Source of the DNA: Bordetella parapertussis
Lineage (GTDB): Bacteria; Pseudomonadota; Gammaproteobacteria; Burkholderiales; Burkholderiaceae_B
Reading direction: 5' to 3'
Length of the DNA: 64,000 nt
Assembly (NCBI GenBank): GCA_945903445.1
Contig: CAMDNZ010000013.1
Span: forward strand, 1 to 64,000
How positions within the stretch are numbered: the first letter of the stretch is position 1; every line of letters starts with the position of its first letter. The position numbers and the translations under genes are program-made. Under the pieces are notes generated by a model. It made no database searches. It saw only the letters and a list, made by a program, of their open reading frames with translations, and had not been told where the DNA came from. This document shows positions 1 to 9,436 of this stretch, in pieces.

Positions 1-331
1 GTACGGAATCGGGTGTGAGCGTTTCGGGTTTGTAAGCGCGTACGGTCATGGGCGACTCCAACGGTAATCGATGCGTGTCTTCGGACAGTCCGTCAGGCAA
101 TCGGCATGCCGCGCCCGCCCGATTCTGCCGCAGAGGCGTCAACAGCGGCTTCAAGCCGTTATGGTCGATTTCGCGCATGAGCGCCAGCAATCGTCCGATC
201 TCACCGGGTGGAAAACCGGTTCGAGCAAACCAGTGCAAGTATTCGGGCGGCAAATCGGCGATCAGGCGGCCCTGATATTTGCCAAAGGGCATCTCGCGGG
301 TGACAAGTTTCAACAGATCGTCGGAATTCAT
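1..331 (-). CDS. DUF3820-family protein, 3' end outside window
   Basis: The minus strand is open from an ATG at 329-331 to the window edge (110 codons, no stop). The product begins MNSDDLLKLVTREMPFGKYQ and continues with G-R-L-I-A-D-L-P and, near residue 45, GFPPGEIGRLLALM. This M-P-F-G-K-Y pattern, the L-P-x-x-Y-L-x-W-F motif and the G-(E/K)-(I/L)-G-R-L-L-A-L block are typical of the DUF3820 family, which is small and of unproven role. After about residue 70 the reading frame continues with sequence I do not recognise, including a second ATG (around position 49) that could start another gene. The gene is divergent from mmsA, with about 95 bp between the starts. Family call is from motif recognition; the C-terminal part is uncertain. 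Confidence 0.65.
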   Translation of the reverse strand, partial: MNSDDLLKLVTREMPFGKYQGRLIADLPPEYLHWFARTGFPPGEIGRLLALMREIDHNGLKPLLTPLRQNRAGAACRLPDGLSEDTHRLPLESPMTVRAYKPETLTPDSV

Positions 332-425
332 GCTTACTCGAAAATGACTCGCTCAGAAGGTGATTGTCCTCGCCCGGGCAGCGCTCTATGATCGGCGCAC
401 TATAACCACAAAACGTGAGGAAGAC

Positions 426-1949
426 ATGGCTGCGAACCCCCAGACTGCGGGCGCGACGCCCGTAGTGCGTCTGTTGATCGACGGTCGATTCATCGAGTCG
501 GCCAGCACGCAATGGCGCGATGTCGTCAATCCGGCCACCCAGGCCGTACTAGCGCGCGTGCCTTTCGCTACCGCCGATGAGATCGAGCTCGCTGTGGCCG
601 CCGCCCAGCGTGCATTCAAAACCTGGCGCAAGACGCCTATCGGCACCCGGGCGCGTATTTTCCTGAAGTATCAACATTTGATTCGTGCCCACATGGCCGA
701 ATTGGCAGCGCTCTTGACGGCTGAGCAGGGCAAGACATTGGCCGATGCGGAAGGTGACGTATTTCGGGGGCTGGAGGTGGTCGAGCACGCCGCAGCCATC
801 GGCAACCTGCAACTGGGCGAGTTGGCCAACAATGTCGCCAACGGCGTGGATACCTTTACCTTGATGCAACCCCTGGGGGTATGCGCCGGCATCACGCCAT
901 TCAACTTCCCGGCCATGATCCCCTTGTGGATGTTTCCGATGGCGATCGCCACGGGCAACACCTTCATTTTGAAACCCTCCGAGCAGGATCCCATGGTGAC
1001 CATGCGGCTGGCCGAGTTGGCGGTCGAAGCCGGTGTGCCGCCGGGCGTGTTGAACGTCGTGCATGGTGGCGAGACGGTCGTGAACGCCTTGTGCGATCAT
1101 CCCGATATCAAGGCGATTTCCTTTGTGGGCTCCACCAAGGTGGGCACGCATGTCTATCATCGCGCGAGTCAGGCGGGCAAGCGGGTGCAATGCATGATGG
1201 GCGCGAAGAATCACGCCGTGATTCTGCCCGATGCGCACAAAGCACAAACCTTGTCCGCGTTGGTGGGGGCGGCGTTCGGCGCGGCGGGCCAACGCTGCAT
1301 GGCGGTGTCGGTGGCCGTGTTGGTGGGCGAGGCCCGCGATTGGGTGCCGGACATCGTGGCCGAGTCGAGAAAACTGTTGGTGGCGCCGGGCCATCAAGCC
1401 AATACCGATATCGGCCCGTTGATTTCTCACGCGGCCAAGCAGCGTGTGACGCAACTGATCGAGCAGGGCGAGCGGGCGGGGGCGCGGCTTGAGCTGGATG
1501 GTCGCGATGTCGAGGTGGCCGGATTCGAGCAGGGTAATTTCATCGGACCGACGATTTTTTCAGCCGTGCAGCCCGGCAACCCGGTCTATGACCAGGAGGT
1601 ATTCGGCCCGGTGCTGGCCATCGCGCAAGTCGCCACGCTCGACGAAGCCATTGCGCTGATCAACGCCAATCCGAATGGTAATGGCACGGCCATTTTCACC
1701 CAGTCGGGTGCGGCGGCGCGTAAATTTCAAGAAGAGATCGACGTCGGGCAGGTCGGCATCAACGTGCCCATCCCTGTGCCTGTTCCGCTGTTTTCGTTCA
1801 CCGGATCGCGTGCGTCAAAGCTGGGTGAGCTCGGTCCCTACGGCAAGCAGGTGGTGTTGTTCTACACGCAAACCAAGACGGTGACGCAACGTTGGTTCGA
1901 GGACGATGTCGTCTCCGGCCGCGCGCCGACCACCATCAGCCTGGCGTGA
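426..1949 (+). CDS. mmsA: Methylmalonate-semialdehyde dehydrogenase (CoA-acylating)
   Basis: A 507-residue aldehyde dehydrogenase of the MmsA group, which converts methylmalonate semialdehyde to propionyl-CoA with NAD and CoA, releasing CO2, in valine degradation. Visible are the NAD-fold segment ITPFNFPAMIPLWMFP near residue 150, the stretch ISFVGSTKVGTHVY, and the active-site cysteine in GAAGQRCMA, a pattern characteristic of CoA-acylating MmsA rather than ordinary ALDHs. The ATG at 426 follows a good ribosome site (GTGAGGAAG). An upstream in-frame ATG at 360 would add 22 unlike residues and is rejected. It is the first gene of an operon with an acyl-CoA dehydrogenase and mmsB. The stop is eight bases before the next start, so translation is probably coupled. 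Confidence 0.95.
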   Translation: MAANPQTAGATPVVRLLIDGRFIESASTQWRDVVNPATQAVLARVPFATADEIELAVAAAQRAFKTWRKTPIGTRARIFLKYQHLIRAHMAELAALLTAEQGKTLADAEGDVFRGLEVVEHAAAIGNLQLGELANNVANGVDTFTLMQPLGVCAGITPFNFPAMIPLWMFPMAIATGNTFILKPSEQDPMVTMRLAELAVEAGVPPGVLNVVHGGETVVNALCDHPDIKAISFVGSTKVGTHVYHRASQAGKRVQCMMGAKNHAVILPDAHKAQTLSALVGAAFGAAGQRCMAVSVAVLVGEARDWVPDIVAESRKLLVAPGHQANTDIGPLISHAAKQRVTQLIEQGERAGARLELDGRDVEVAGFEQGNFIGPTIFSAVQPGNPVYDQEVFGPVLAIAQVATLDEAIALINANPNGNGTAIFTQSGAAARKFQEEIDVGQVGINVPIPVPVPLFSFTGSRASKLGELGPYGKQVVLFYTQTKTVTQRWFEDDVVSGRAPTTISLA

Positions 1950-1956
1950 GGACATC

Positions 1957-3117
1957 ATGGATTTCGAACTCAATGACGATCAGCGCGCCTTTCAAGACAT
2001 TGCTCGCAGGTTTGCCGCCGACGCCCTGGCCCCGCACGCAGCGCAGTGGGATCGAGACGGTCATTTCCCCCTCGACACCTTACGAGCCGCAGCCGATCTG
2101 GGCTTCATGGGGCTGTACGCGCCTGAGACTTACGGCGGCCTCGGTCTGCCGCGTCTGGATGCCAGTCTGATATTCGAGGCCATGGCCGCAGGCTGCCCCT
2201 CGACCACCGCCTACATGACCATCCACAACATGGTCGCCTGGATGATCGGCAGCTTTGCTCGTCCGGAAGTCGCCCGGCAGTGGGTGCCTGAACTGACCCG
2301 AGGCGAAAAACTGGGCTCGTACTGCCTGACCGAACCCGGTGCCGGTTCGGATGCCGGCGCCTTGAGCACGACGGCCAAGCGGTTGGGCGACACTTATGTT
2401 CTCAACGGCAGCAAAGCCTTTATCTCCGGCGCGGGAGCGACCGATGTGTTGGTCGTCATGGCGCGTACCGGCGCTGCGGGGCCGGGCGGCGTGTCGGCCT
2501 TCGTGGTGCCTGCCGACGCACCCGGCATCGCTTACGGGCGCAAGGAAGAGAAGATGGGTTGGAATAGCCAACCTACTCGGAGCATCGCGTTCGACAATGT
2601 TCATGTTCCGGCCAGTCATCTGATGCAACAAGAAGGCGATGGCTTCAAGCTGGCCATGAAGGGCTTGGATGGCGGGCGAATCAACATCGCAGCGTGTTCT
2701 TTGGGTGCGGCGCAAGCGGCCTTGGACGCGGCGCGACACCATGTGCTTGAGCGCAAGCAGTTCGGCCAAGCCCTGGCTCAATTTCAGAACGTTCAATTCA
2801 AGCTGGCGGACATGGCAACCGAGTTGATCGCGGCGCGTCAGATGGTGCGATGGGCGGCGTCCAAACTGGACTCGGGCGCGCGCGATGCCACCTCGTATTG
2901 CGCGATGGCTAAACGTTTCGCCACCGATGCGGGTTTTCAGATTTGCAACGAAGCGCTGCAACTGCACGGCGGCTATGGCTACATTCGCGAGTACCCACTG
3001 GAACGCTTGCTGCGCGATAGCCGAGTGCATCAGATTCTGGAGGGTACCAACGAGATTATGCGGGTGATCGTCGCCCGCCGTCTGTTGGCCGACGAGGGCG
3101 ACGTTTTGCTGCACTAG
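1957..3117 (+). CDS. Acyl-CoA dehydrogenase, probably isobutyryl-CoA dehydrogenase
   Basis: A 386-residue FAD acyl-CoA dehydrogenase of normal length. It begins MDFELNDDQRAF and carries the FAD/substrate block YCLTEPGAGSDAGAL near residue 127, the ETF-side helix region QFGQALAQFQ, and the C-terminal L-H-G-G-Y-G-Y-I and E-G-T-N-E-I-M-R-V motifs, the last holding the usual catalytic glutamate. Its place between mmsA and mmsB makes the valine intermediate isobutyryl-CoA the likely substrate; sequence alone does not fix chain specificity. The ATG at 1957 lies just after the mmsA stop, with GTGAGGA overlapping that stop as ribosome site. The enoyl-CoA hydratase and 3-hydroxyisobutyryl-CoA hydrolase that often accompany these genes are absent here. 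Confidence 0.88.
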   Translation: MDFELNDDQRAFQDIARRFAADALAPHAAQWDRDGHFPLDTLRAAADLGFMGLYAPETYGGLGLPRLDASLIFEAMAAGCPSTTAYMTIHNMVAWMIGSFARPEVARQWVPELTRGEKLGSYCLTEPGAGSDAGALSTTAKRLGDTYVLNGSKAFISGAGATDVLVVMARTGAAGPGGVSAFVVPADAPGIAYGRKEEKMGWNSQPTRSIAFDNVHVPASHLMQQEGDGFKLAMKGLDGGRINIAACSLGAAQAALDAARHHVLERKQFGQALAQFQNVQFKLADMATELIAARQMVRWAASKLDSGARDATSYCAMAKRFATDAGFQICNEALQLHGGYGYIREYPLERLLRDSRVHQILEGTNEIMRVIVARRLLADEGDVLLH

Positions 3118-3171
3118 CCGTCCGAGCCGTCATTGGGTCAAGACCCTAGCCATGAACCAAGGAGATCACTC

Positions 3172-4110
3172 ATGAACGATCGAACGGATTCGCCCGCGCC
3201 CCCTCAAACGTCTCGCACCATCGGCTTTATCGGTTTGGGCAACATGGGCGCGCCCATGGCGCGTAACTTGCATCGTGCCGGCCACACCGTGCGGGCATTC
3301 GACCTGTCGCCCCAAGCGCTCGAACATGCCTGTGCCGAGGGCTTGCAGGTGGTGGGATCGGCGCCGCAAGCGGCGGCAGATGTCGATATCCTGATTACCA
3401 TGCTGCCTGCCAGCCGTCATGTCGAATCGCTGTATTTAGGGCAGGGTGGTCAAGCCGGTCTGCTCGACGCACTGTCCCCCAGCACCCTGGTCATCGACAG
3501 CAGCACCATTGCTGCGGCCACGGCCGTCAAAGTGGCCGAGGCCGCTCGCCAGCGTGGGATTGTCATGTTGGACGCCCCGGTCTCCGGGGGGACGGGCGGT
3601 GCCGCTGCTGCAACGTTGACGTTTATGGTCGGCGGCGAGGCCGAGGCGTTCGAATGCGCCCGGCCGGTATTGCAGGCGATGGGAAAAAATCTGTTTCATG
3701 CTGGTGCAGCTGGGGCGGGGCAGGCGGCCAAACTGTGCAACAACATGCTGTTGGGCATTTTGATGATCGGCACCTGCGAGGCCCTCGAGCTGGGTCGTGC
3801 CAACGGACTCGATCCGGCGGTTCTATCCGAAATCATGCGTCGCAGTTCGGGCGGCAATTGGGCCTTGGAGGTCTACAACCCGGTGCCCGGTGTCATGCCC
3901 GACGCGCCAGCATCGCGCGAGTATCGGGGCGGTTTCGGAACCGACCTGATGCTCAAGGACCTCGGTTTGGCGGTGGAATCGGCGCAACAGACTCAAGCGG
4001 TCACGCCATTGGGTACTTTAGCGCGCAATCTATATGGCATTCATAGTCGCCAGGGTAGTGGCGCGCTCGACTTCTCAAGCATCATCCAGCTTCTAAAACG
4101 GCAGGAATAA
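3172..4110 (+). CDS. mmsB: 3-hydroxyisobutyrate dehydrogenase
   Basis: A 312-residue NAD-dependent beta-hydroxyacid dehydrogenase that oxidises 3-hydroxyisobutyrate to methylmalonate semialdehyde, the substrate of the mmsA product. The N-terminal Rossmann motif is IGFIGLGNMGAPMARNL (about residue 17 onward). The substrate-binding D-A-P-V-S-G-G-T-G-G-A and the helix with the catalytic lysine, G-Q-A-A-K-L-C-N-N, follow. The start at 3172 has a strong AAGGAGATCACTC leader; residues before the Rossmann fold are a short unconserved tail. Last gene of the valine operon, 54 bases after the acyl-CoA dehydrogenase. The C-terminal FGTDLMLKDLGLA block is typical of the family. Confidence 0.93.
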   Translation: MNDRTDSPAPPQTSRTIGFIGLGNMGAPMARNLHRAGHTVRAFDLSPQALEHACAEGLQVVGSAPQAAADVDILITMLPASRHVESLYLGQGGQAGLLDALSPSTLVIDSSTIAAATAVKVAEAARQRGIVMLDAPVSGGTGGAAAATLTFMVGGEAEAFECARPVLQAMGKNLFHAGAAGAGQAAKLCNNMLLGILMIGTCEALELGRANGLDPAVLSEIMRRSSGGNWALEVYNPVPGVMPDAPASREYRGGFGTDLMLKDLGLAVESAQQTQAVTPLGTLARNLYGIHSRQGSGALDFSSIIQLLKRQE

Positions 4111-4226
4111 AAGCTGCTTCAAAATGAGCTCAAGTCATAAGTGTTGTGCGCCGCAGCGGGTTTCGCGTGACGATGTCTGCGGCCATAATGCTTTTCATGA
4201 ACACACGTTTAAGGAGCACCGCTTTT

Positions 4227-5045
4227 ATGACGACCCCCGCATTCGGCATCCCGGCATTTGGTCTGGGCACTTACCGCTTGAAAGATCAGGTGCTGATCGA
4301 CTCGGTCAAGGACGCGCTCGACCTCGGCTACCGTGCCATTGACACGGCTCAGATCTATGAAAACGAAGCAGCAGTAGGACGCGCGTGGTCGGAAAGCGGC
4401 GTGCCGCGCAGCGACATCACGTTGACCACCAAAATCTGGGTCGACAAACTGGCAGGCGACGCCCTCATCCCCAGTCTGGAGGAAAGCCTGCGCAAACTCG
4501 ACACCGATTACGTCGATCTGACACTGATTCACTGGCCCTCGCCCGGTGGCGCGGCACCTTTGGCCGATACGCTCGAGGCATTGACCCGGGCGCGCGAGCA
4601 GGGCTTGACCCGCGCATTCGGCATCTCGAATTTCAATATCGAATTGACACGTCAAGCCATCGATCTGGTGGGCGCTGAAAACATCGCCACCAATCAGATC
4701 GAACTCCATCCTTATTTGCAGAATCGCCGCTTGGCCGATTTTCTGAATCAAACCGGTATTCCCATCACGTCTTACATGACCTTGGCGGTGGGTAAGGTGC
4801 TGCAAGACCCGGTCATCGAAGCGGTCGCGCGACGCCATACGGCAACGCCTGCGCAGGTCGTGCTGGCCTGGGCGCTGCAATCGGGTTATGCCGTCATTCC
4901 GTCTTCGACCAAGCGTGCCAACTTGCAGAGTAACCTGCTGGCACAGCAGGTGAAGCTGGATGCAGACGATCTGGCGAAAATCGCCAGCCTCGATCGGGGC
5001 GAACGCATTGCCAATCCGCAGCAATTGGCGCCGGCCTGGGACTAA
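4227..5045 (+). CDS. dkgB: Aldo/keto reductase of the 2,5-diketo-D-gluconate reductase B type
   Basis: A 272-residue NADPH-dependent aldo/keto reductase. It closely follows the E. coli DkgB pattern as I remember it: PAFGLGTYRLKD at the start, the catalytic Asp-Tyr pair in A-I-D-T-A-Q-I-Y, the lysine in T-T-K-I-W, the histidine in L-I-H-W-P-S-P, the cofactor strand Y-A-V-I-P-S-S-T-K-R, and an end resembling LAPAWD. The natural substrate is uncertain because these enzymes reduce many small carbonyls, including methylglyoxal. The ATG at 4227 has AAGGAGCACC upstream; longer in-frame starts lack a ribosome site. It is probably a separate unit from the mms operon (116 bases apart) and converges on tag. 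Confidence 0.88.
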   Translation: MTTPAFGIPAFGLGTYRLKDQVLIDSVKDALDLGYRAIDTAQIYENEAAVGRAWSESGVPRSDITLTTKIWVDKLAGDALIPSLEESLRKLDTDYVDLTLIHWPSPGGAAPLADTLEALTRAREQGLTRAFGISNFNIELTRQAIDLVGAENIATNQIELHPYLQNRRLADFLNQTGIPITSYMTLAVGKVLQDPVIEAVARRHTATPAQVVLAWALQSGYAVIPSSTKRANLQSNLLAQQVKLDADDLAKIASLDRGERIANPQQLAPAWD

Positions 5046-5054
5046 ACGCCCAAA

Positions 5055-5615
5055 CTAGTCTTCGGCTGTCGACGCGATGTGTTTGAAGCAGCCGACATCG
5101 TGGTCGTCTACGATGCCGGTAGCTTGCATCCAGGCATAGACGATCACCGGACCTACGTATTTGAAGCCCCGCTGTTTGAGTGCCTTGGATATCGCTTCCG
5201 ACAAGGGGCTTTGGGTCGTGCCTCGCCCCTCCATCCGGATGGGCGAACCCCCGGCCATGGTCCATATGAACCTCGAAAAATCTTCGCCCGTCGCTTGCAT
5301 CGCCAGATAGGCGCGTGCATTGCCGATGGTGCTTTCTATTTTGCTGCGCGATCTGATGATGCCGGCATCGGCCAGCAGGCGCTGCACGTCGGCTTCAGTA
5401 AACGCAGCGACGACTTGCGGATCGAATTCGGCGAATGCTTCGCGGAAAGCGTCCCGCTTGCGCAAAATGGTCAGCCAGGAAAGGCCGGCCTGAAAGCCAT
5501 CCAGAATCAGTTTTTCCCACAGGTTGCGGCTGTCGTATTCGGGGACACCCCACTCGGTGTCATGATAGTCGGCCAGCAGCGTATTGCTGCCGACCCAGGC
5601 ACAGCGCTCACACAT
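5055..5615 (-). CDS. tag: DNA-3-methyladenine glycosylase I
   Basis: A 186-residue base-excision repair enzyme that removes 3-methyladenine from alkylated DNA. The zinc-binding N-terminus is visible (MCERCAWV, then the histidine of D-Y-H-D-T-E-W-G-V-P) and so is the C-terminal partner D-D-H-D-V-G-C-F-K-H. The core L-I-L-D-G-F-Q-A-G-L-S-W and W-x-x-I-L-x-K-R is characteristic of Tag. Length matches the family (about 185-190). It lies tail to tail with dkgB (nine bases between stops), so the two transcripts probably overlap. No damage-response operator was recognised upstream. Confidence 0.95.
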   Translation of the reverse strand: MCERCAWVGSNTLLADYHDTEWGVPEYDSRNLWEKLILDGFQAGLSWLTILRKRDAFREAFAEFDPQVVAAFTEADVQRLLADAGIIRSRSKIESTIGNARAYLAMQATGEDFSRFIWTMAGGSPIRMEGRGTTQSPLSEAISKALKQRGFKYVGPVIVYAWMQATGIVDDHDVGCFKHIASTAED

Positions 5616-5673
5616 CGGTATGCTCGTTTGCGATTCAAACTTCCACTATAGCCAAGTGGGTGTGCAAGCGCGC

Positions 5674-7020
5674 TTACTTCGGTGCTACCCGCCAGACCGC
5701 ATTACCGGTGTCGTCGGCCACCAATAGGCCACCGCGGGCATCGACCGCCACGCCTACGGGGCGGCCATAGGTGTCGCCCGATTTGGCGTCGGGCATGAAG
5801 CCCGTCAGAAAGTCTTCGATCGGGCCGGCGGGTACGCCGTTTTTGAACGGTACGAATGCGACCTTGTAGCCAGAAAACGTGCTGCGATTCCACGATCCGC
5901 GCTGTCCTACGAATGCACCGCCTCGGTAACGCGCGGGGAACGCCTGCGCGGTGTAAAACGTCAAGCCCAGCGACGCGGTGTGGTTGCCCATGGCGTAATC
6001 GGGCACGATGGCGCGGGCGACGAGATCGTCGCCGCCTTCGACCCGGGGGTCGCGGTTTTTACCCCAGTAGCTGTAGGGCCAGCCGTAGAATCCGCCAGGC
6101 TGCACGCTGGTGATGTAATCGGGCACGAGGTCGTCGCCTAAATTGTCGCGCTCGTTGACGGCCGTCCACAGCTTACCGGTCTTGGGTTCGAACGCCATGC
6201 CGTTGGGGTTGCGCAGCCCGAAGCCGAAGACCTTCTCGTTCTTGCCGTCGAGATCGATCGACAGAATGTTCGCGCGGCGCGCTTCTTCCGCCATCCCATA
6301 TTCGGCAGCATTCGAGGCCGAGCCCACCGATACGAGCAATTGCGTCTGGTCGGCGCTGGCAATGATGTTGCGGGTCCAGTGGTTATTGTAGCCACCGGCG
6401 GGTAGCGACATGATTTTTTCGCCCGGATCGTCGATGTCGGTTTGTCCCGCTTCGTAAGGAAAACGCATCACGCCGTCGGTGTTGGCGACATACAGATAAG
6501 GCGCGATATAAACCATACCGAAGGGCTGATTCAGCGTTTCCAACAGCACGTGGCGCTCTTCGGCTAGGCCGTCGTTATCGGTGTCGCGCAGCAGCGTAAT
6601 GCGGTTGGGACTGTCGCCCGTGACGGTGCCGGATCGTTTTTGGCCATCGGCTTTTTTCTTTTCGTCGGGATCGGTCTTTTTGCCTGCAGACTTCTTGGGC
6701 AGCGTACGCGCTTGGGCGACCAGCACGTCGCCATTGTCGAGCACATAAACCCACCGGGGCGATTCCAGGTCGCGCGCGAAGGGCGTCACCACGAATCCCT
6801 CAGGCGCGGTGGGCATCTTGCCCTCGGGCCATGCTTTTTGGGTGTTGTAGCGTTGGGCCTTGTGCGAGGTGTCGGGTGTGGGCAAGACGGGTCTGGCGCC
6901 GTAGGCAGCTTGTTTTTCGGTGGCTGAGCTTTGGGCCGGCAGGGCCAGCAACGCGGCCAAGGTCAGGCCAGCCAGGGGACGAAAGGACGATGCTGGCAAG
7001 GTACAGAGGGTCGAACGCAT
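5674..7020 (-). CDS. Secreted PQQ-type sugar (L-sorbosone) dehydrogenase-like beta-propeller
   Basis: A 448-residue exported protein. A signal peptide (MRSTLC..., hydrophobic LAGLTLAALLALPAQSSA) precedes a six-bladed propeller related to soluble glucose/L-sorbosone dehydrogenases. Typical blade segments are seen: L-E-S-P-R-W-V-Y-V-L-D-N-G-D-V-L-V-A, N-Q-P-F-G-M-V-Y, G-F-G-L-R-N-P-N-G-M-A-F-E-P, G-F-Y-G-W-P-Y-S-Y, and the closing G-D-T-Y-G-R-P-V-G-V-A-V-D. PQQ dependence and the sugar substrate are inferred from the family. A Lys/Asp-rich low-complexity loop (KKSAGKKTDPDEKKKADGQK) interrupts an early blade. The ATG at 7020 has CGGAG upstream; a GTG eight codons earlier is less likely. It lies 58 bases after the tag start on the same strand. 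Confidence 0.82.
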   Translation of the reverse strand: MRSTLCTLPASSFRPLAGLTLAALLALPAQSSATEKQAAYGARPVLPTPDTSHKAQRYNTQKAWPEGKMPTAPEGFVVTPFARDLESPRWVYVLDNGDVLVAQARTLPKKSAGKKTDPDEKKKADGQKRSGTVTGDSPNRITLLRDTDNDGLAEERHVLLETLNQPFGMVYIAPYLYVANTDGVMRFPYEAGQTDIDDPGEKIMSLPAGGYNNHWTRNIIASADQTQLLVSVGSASNAAEYGMAEEARRANILSIDLDGKNEKVFGFGLRNPNGMAFEPKTGKLWTAVNERDNLGDDLVPDYITSVQPGGFYGWPYSYWGKNRDPRVEGGDDLVARAIVPDYAMGNHTASLGLTFYTAQAFPARYRGGAFVGQRGSWNRSTFSGYKVAFVPFKNGVPAGPIEDFLTGFMPDAKSGDTYGRPVGVAVDARGGLLVADDTGNAVWRVAPK

Positions 7021-7126
7021 AAACAATGGCTCCGGGTGGGACACGACGATTGCGTTTAAGCAATCGTCGCGCCTGCCTCGTACCGTCCTAATCGAACCGG
7101 TGCTTCAGCGCGTTCGCGCCAGTGCC

Positions 7127-9163
7127 TTAGAACCGGTGCGTCAGTCCGATCTGTGCGCCGTGCGAAGTATGGAGCTTGGCGTAGCGTCCGTAGTACGCCA
7201 CACGGCCCTCGGTCGAACGACCCAAGGAGAACGCCAGACCAGCGGACGCCACCGTGGCGGACTTGGTGGGCGCATAGGTCAACTGCGAGAAGCTGCCCGA
7301 CATACCCGCGACATTGGCATGAACTCGGCGTCGATTGTCGGCCCGACCGTCGTGCTCCCAGGCCACTCCCGCGAATGGCTTCAGCGTGTAGCCATTGCCT
7401 TCTATCGCAGCCGAGGCTTGCAAGCCGATGCTGGATATCAACGCATAGCGCGATTGAGCGCGGTAATACATGCTGGACGATGTCCTTGCCCCTCCGCTGC
7501 GCTCCTCGAAGCCGCTGACATGAACGCGTTGCGCGCTGACGCTGGCGGTCGGGCTCAAGGTCAGGCCGCCCAGCACAGCGTCGTAACGCAGCGCGCCGGT
7601 CAGCGCCGCCATCGTGCCCTGGGTGCTCCCACGTTGCTTGAAGCTGGCCGGACCGATATTGACGTTACGCGAAGTCCGACCGTAGTCGAGGATGCCAGCC
7701 GATCCCGTCAGCGAAGCTGCCAAGTCGCCCATACGATATTGTGTGTATGCCGACACCGTCGTCTGATTCAGGTTGAAGCTGCCCGACGCGCCACCCAGCG
7801 TGGCATCGTGGCGGGCATGATTGAGGTTGGCACCCAATAGCCATTGCCCGGTGGCCGAATAGTCGACGCCTAAGGACAGTGCGTGGATGCCGTTGCGCAT
7901 GCCCGGCGCCCAGGCCGCGTTGCCGCCGCGCTGGCTGTCGTTGGCGTACTCGTATTGCGCATAGGATTTTGCCCCGCGCGCCGTGCCGCGATCAAACAAA
8001 CGTTGTGCGACGGTACGCTCGACGATGCGTTGGCCCGCCAGAGGAGCCTCGGCCAGCATGCCCATTCGTCCCGGAGCCTGCAGCACCGACATGGTATAGT
8101 CGGTCAGATAGCGATGTCCGACACCTGTCGGGTGCAATTGATCGGCAAACAGATATGTGGCGTTGGCGTCCGGTTCGACCAGGGTGTCACGGGTGCACAG
8201 ACCGGAATCGACGTCGCCGCCGAATAGACCCGTCGAGGTGCACGCCACATCGGTCACATTGGTCAAGCCGTAGCGAGCGGGGTCGGCGATGACCTCTCTG
8301 AACAAATCATGCACGTTTAGCATCACCAGCTCGCCCTTGTGATTGGCGAGCTGAGTGTTCAACAAAGTGTTGAACTGCGTGCTGGCACCGGACATCAACG
8401 CTCGCCCTGGGCCCGCAGCGGCGCCGGCAGGCGTGGCGCCGATATCGGGTAGGTTCATGACCATCACCGTGCCTGCACCCGCGGCGTGCAAGCGGTCGAC
8501 CAAGGCGACGGTCGCGTTGGCGGCGGCCGTGGTGTCGCCCAGCACTTCTTGTATCGCACCGGCTTGCGTGGCCGGGTTGGCAAGCGTCGTCATCCGGGTC
8601 GTAATGGCGTGAATGATGTCGTTGGCACCCGCCCAGACTGGATACAGGCCGTTTTCCTTGAGTGTGGGCGTGCGCGTCAGCAACTCGTCCAACTGTTGAT
8701 TGACGGTCTTGATGAACATGTTCGATGGATAGGAAGGGTAGCGCCCCTGCGTTTCTATTCGAGCCCCCGACACCGCATAGTTGCCCCCTGTTTCGCGAAC
8801 GAGGCCGCCCATCTCCATGCGCCATGCGGCAGCACCGTTGCCACCGAGACGCTCGCTCAGGATTTCCGCCCAGACGGGGTCGGGATTGGTGGTGCGCGAT
8901 TTCTGAAATCCGAGGAATCCATCGAAGTAGCCGCTATCGGTCAACGAGTCGCCCAGGTAGGTGGTGCTGTCGTAGGGCGATGCCGCTGCGGCCGGTGTAC
9001 TGACCCCTGCGCCCAAGACGGTTAACGCGGCCATGATCGACGCATAAAGCGGGCGTCGAGCCGTAGCAGGTGTGGCGCGTGTCGAAGCTGGGGCGCGGGC
9101 CGGGGCGCGCCTATCGATTGTGGTTGTCCGACGCGGTGCTCGTACGGCAAGGTGTGTACTCAT
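7127..9163 (-). CDS. GDSL-family esterase/lipase autotransporter
   Basis: A 678-residue self-secreting (type Va) protein. It has a long, Arg/Ala-rich N-terminal extension before the hydrophobic signal core (ASIMAALTVLGAGVSTPAAA). A GDSL hydrolase passenger follows (nucleophile block T-Y-L-G-D-S-L-T-D-S-G-Y-F near residue 70, G-A-N-D in block III, and D-Q-L-H-P-T-G-V-G-H with the catalytic Asp/His pair). A roughly 270-residue C-terminal autotransporter barrel ends in an aromatic residue (LTHRF), as outer-membrane barrels do. The arrangement matches EstA-type autotransporter esterases, in which the enzyme stays on the cell surface. The start at 9163 has AATCAGGAGAC upstream. The gene is divergent from the siderophore-interacting protein across 273 bases with no clear operator. 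Confidence 0.9.
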   Translation of the reverse strand: MSTHLAVRAPRRTTTIDRRAPARAPASTRATPATARRPLYASIMAALTVLGAGVSTPAAAASPYDSTTYLGDSLTDSGYFDGFLGFQKSRTTNPDPVWAEILSERLGGNGAAAWRMEMGGLVRETGGNYAVSGARIETQGRYPSYPSNMFIKTVNQQLDELLTRTPTLKENGLYPVWAGANDIIHAITTRMTTLANPATQAGAIQEVLGDTTAAANATVALVDRLHAAGAGTVMVMNLPDIGATPAGAAAGPGRALMSGASTQFNTLLNTQLANHKGELVMLNVHDLFREVIADPARYGLTNVTDVACTSTGLFGGDVDSGLCTRDTLVEPDANATYLFADQLHPTGVGHRYLTDYTMSVLQAPGRMGMLAEAPLAGQRIVERTVAQRLFDRGTARGAKSYAQYEYANDSQRGGNAAWAPGMRNGIHALSLGVDYSATGQWLLGANLNHARHDATLGGASGSFNLNQTTVSAYTQYRMGDLAASLTGSAGILDYGRTSRNVNIGPASFKQRGSTQGTMAALTGALRYDAVLGGLTLSPTASVSAQRVHVSGFEERSGGARTSSSMYYRAQSRYALISSIGLQASAAIEGNGYTLKPFAGVAWEHDGRADNRRRVHANVAGMSGSFSQLTYAPTKSATVASAGLAFSLGRSTEGRVAYYGRYAKLHTSHGAQIGLTHRF

Positions 9164-9436
9164 GCGACTGTCTCCTGATTATGGTGTCATGGCTTGCGTC
9201 GACTATGTTGAGCCAGGTTTCGGGCGAGAAGTCTTTGATTTCAACCGTGTAACTGTGACTAAACCGGCGCCCAACGGGACGTCCGGCCGATGTGTCTCTC
9301 ATTCCCATCGCCGATAGACATACATTCCATATCTGTCTAGACGCCCAGCTCAGGTCGAGCGAGCTGCGGTATCGTGTTGTCGGCGGGTTACTCTCACGTT
9401 GGCCACCCTGCTTTTCATGTTTAACGAGTTCTCTAT

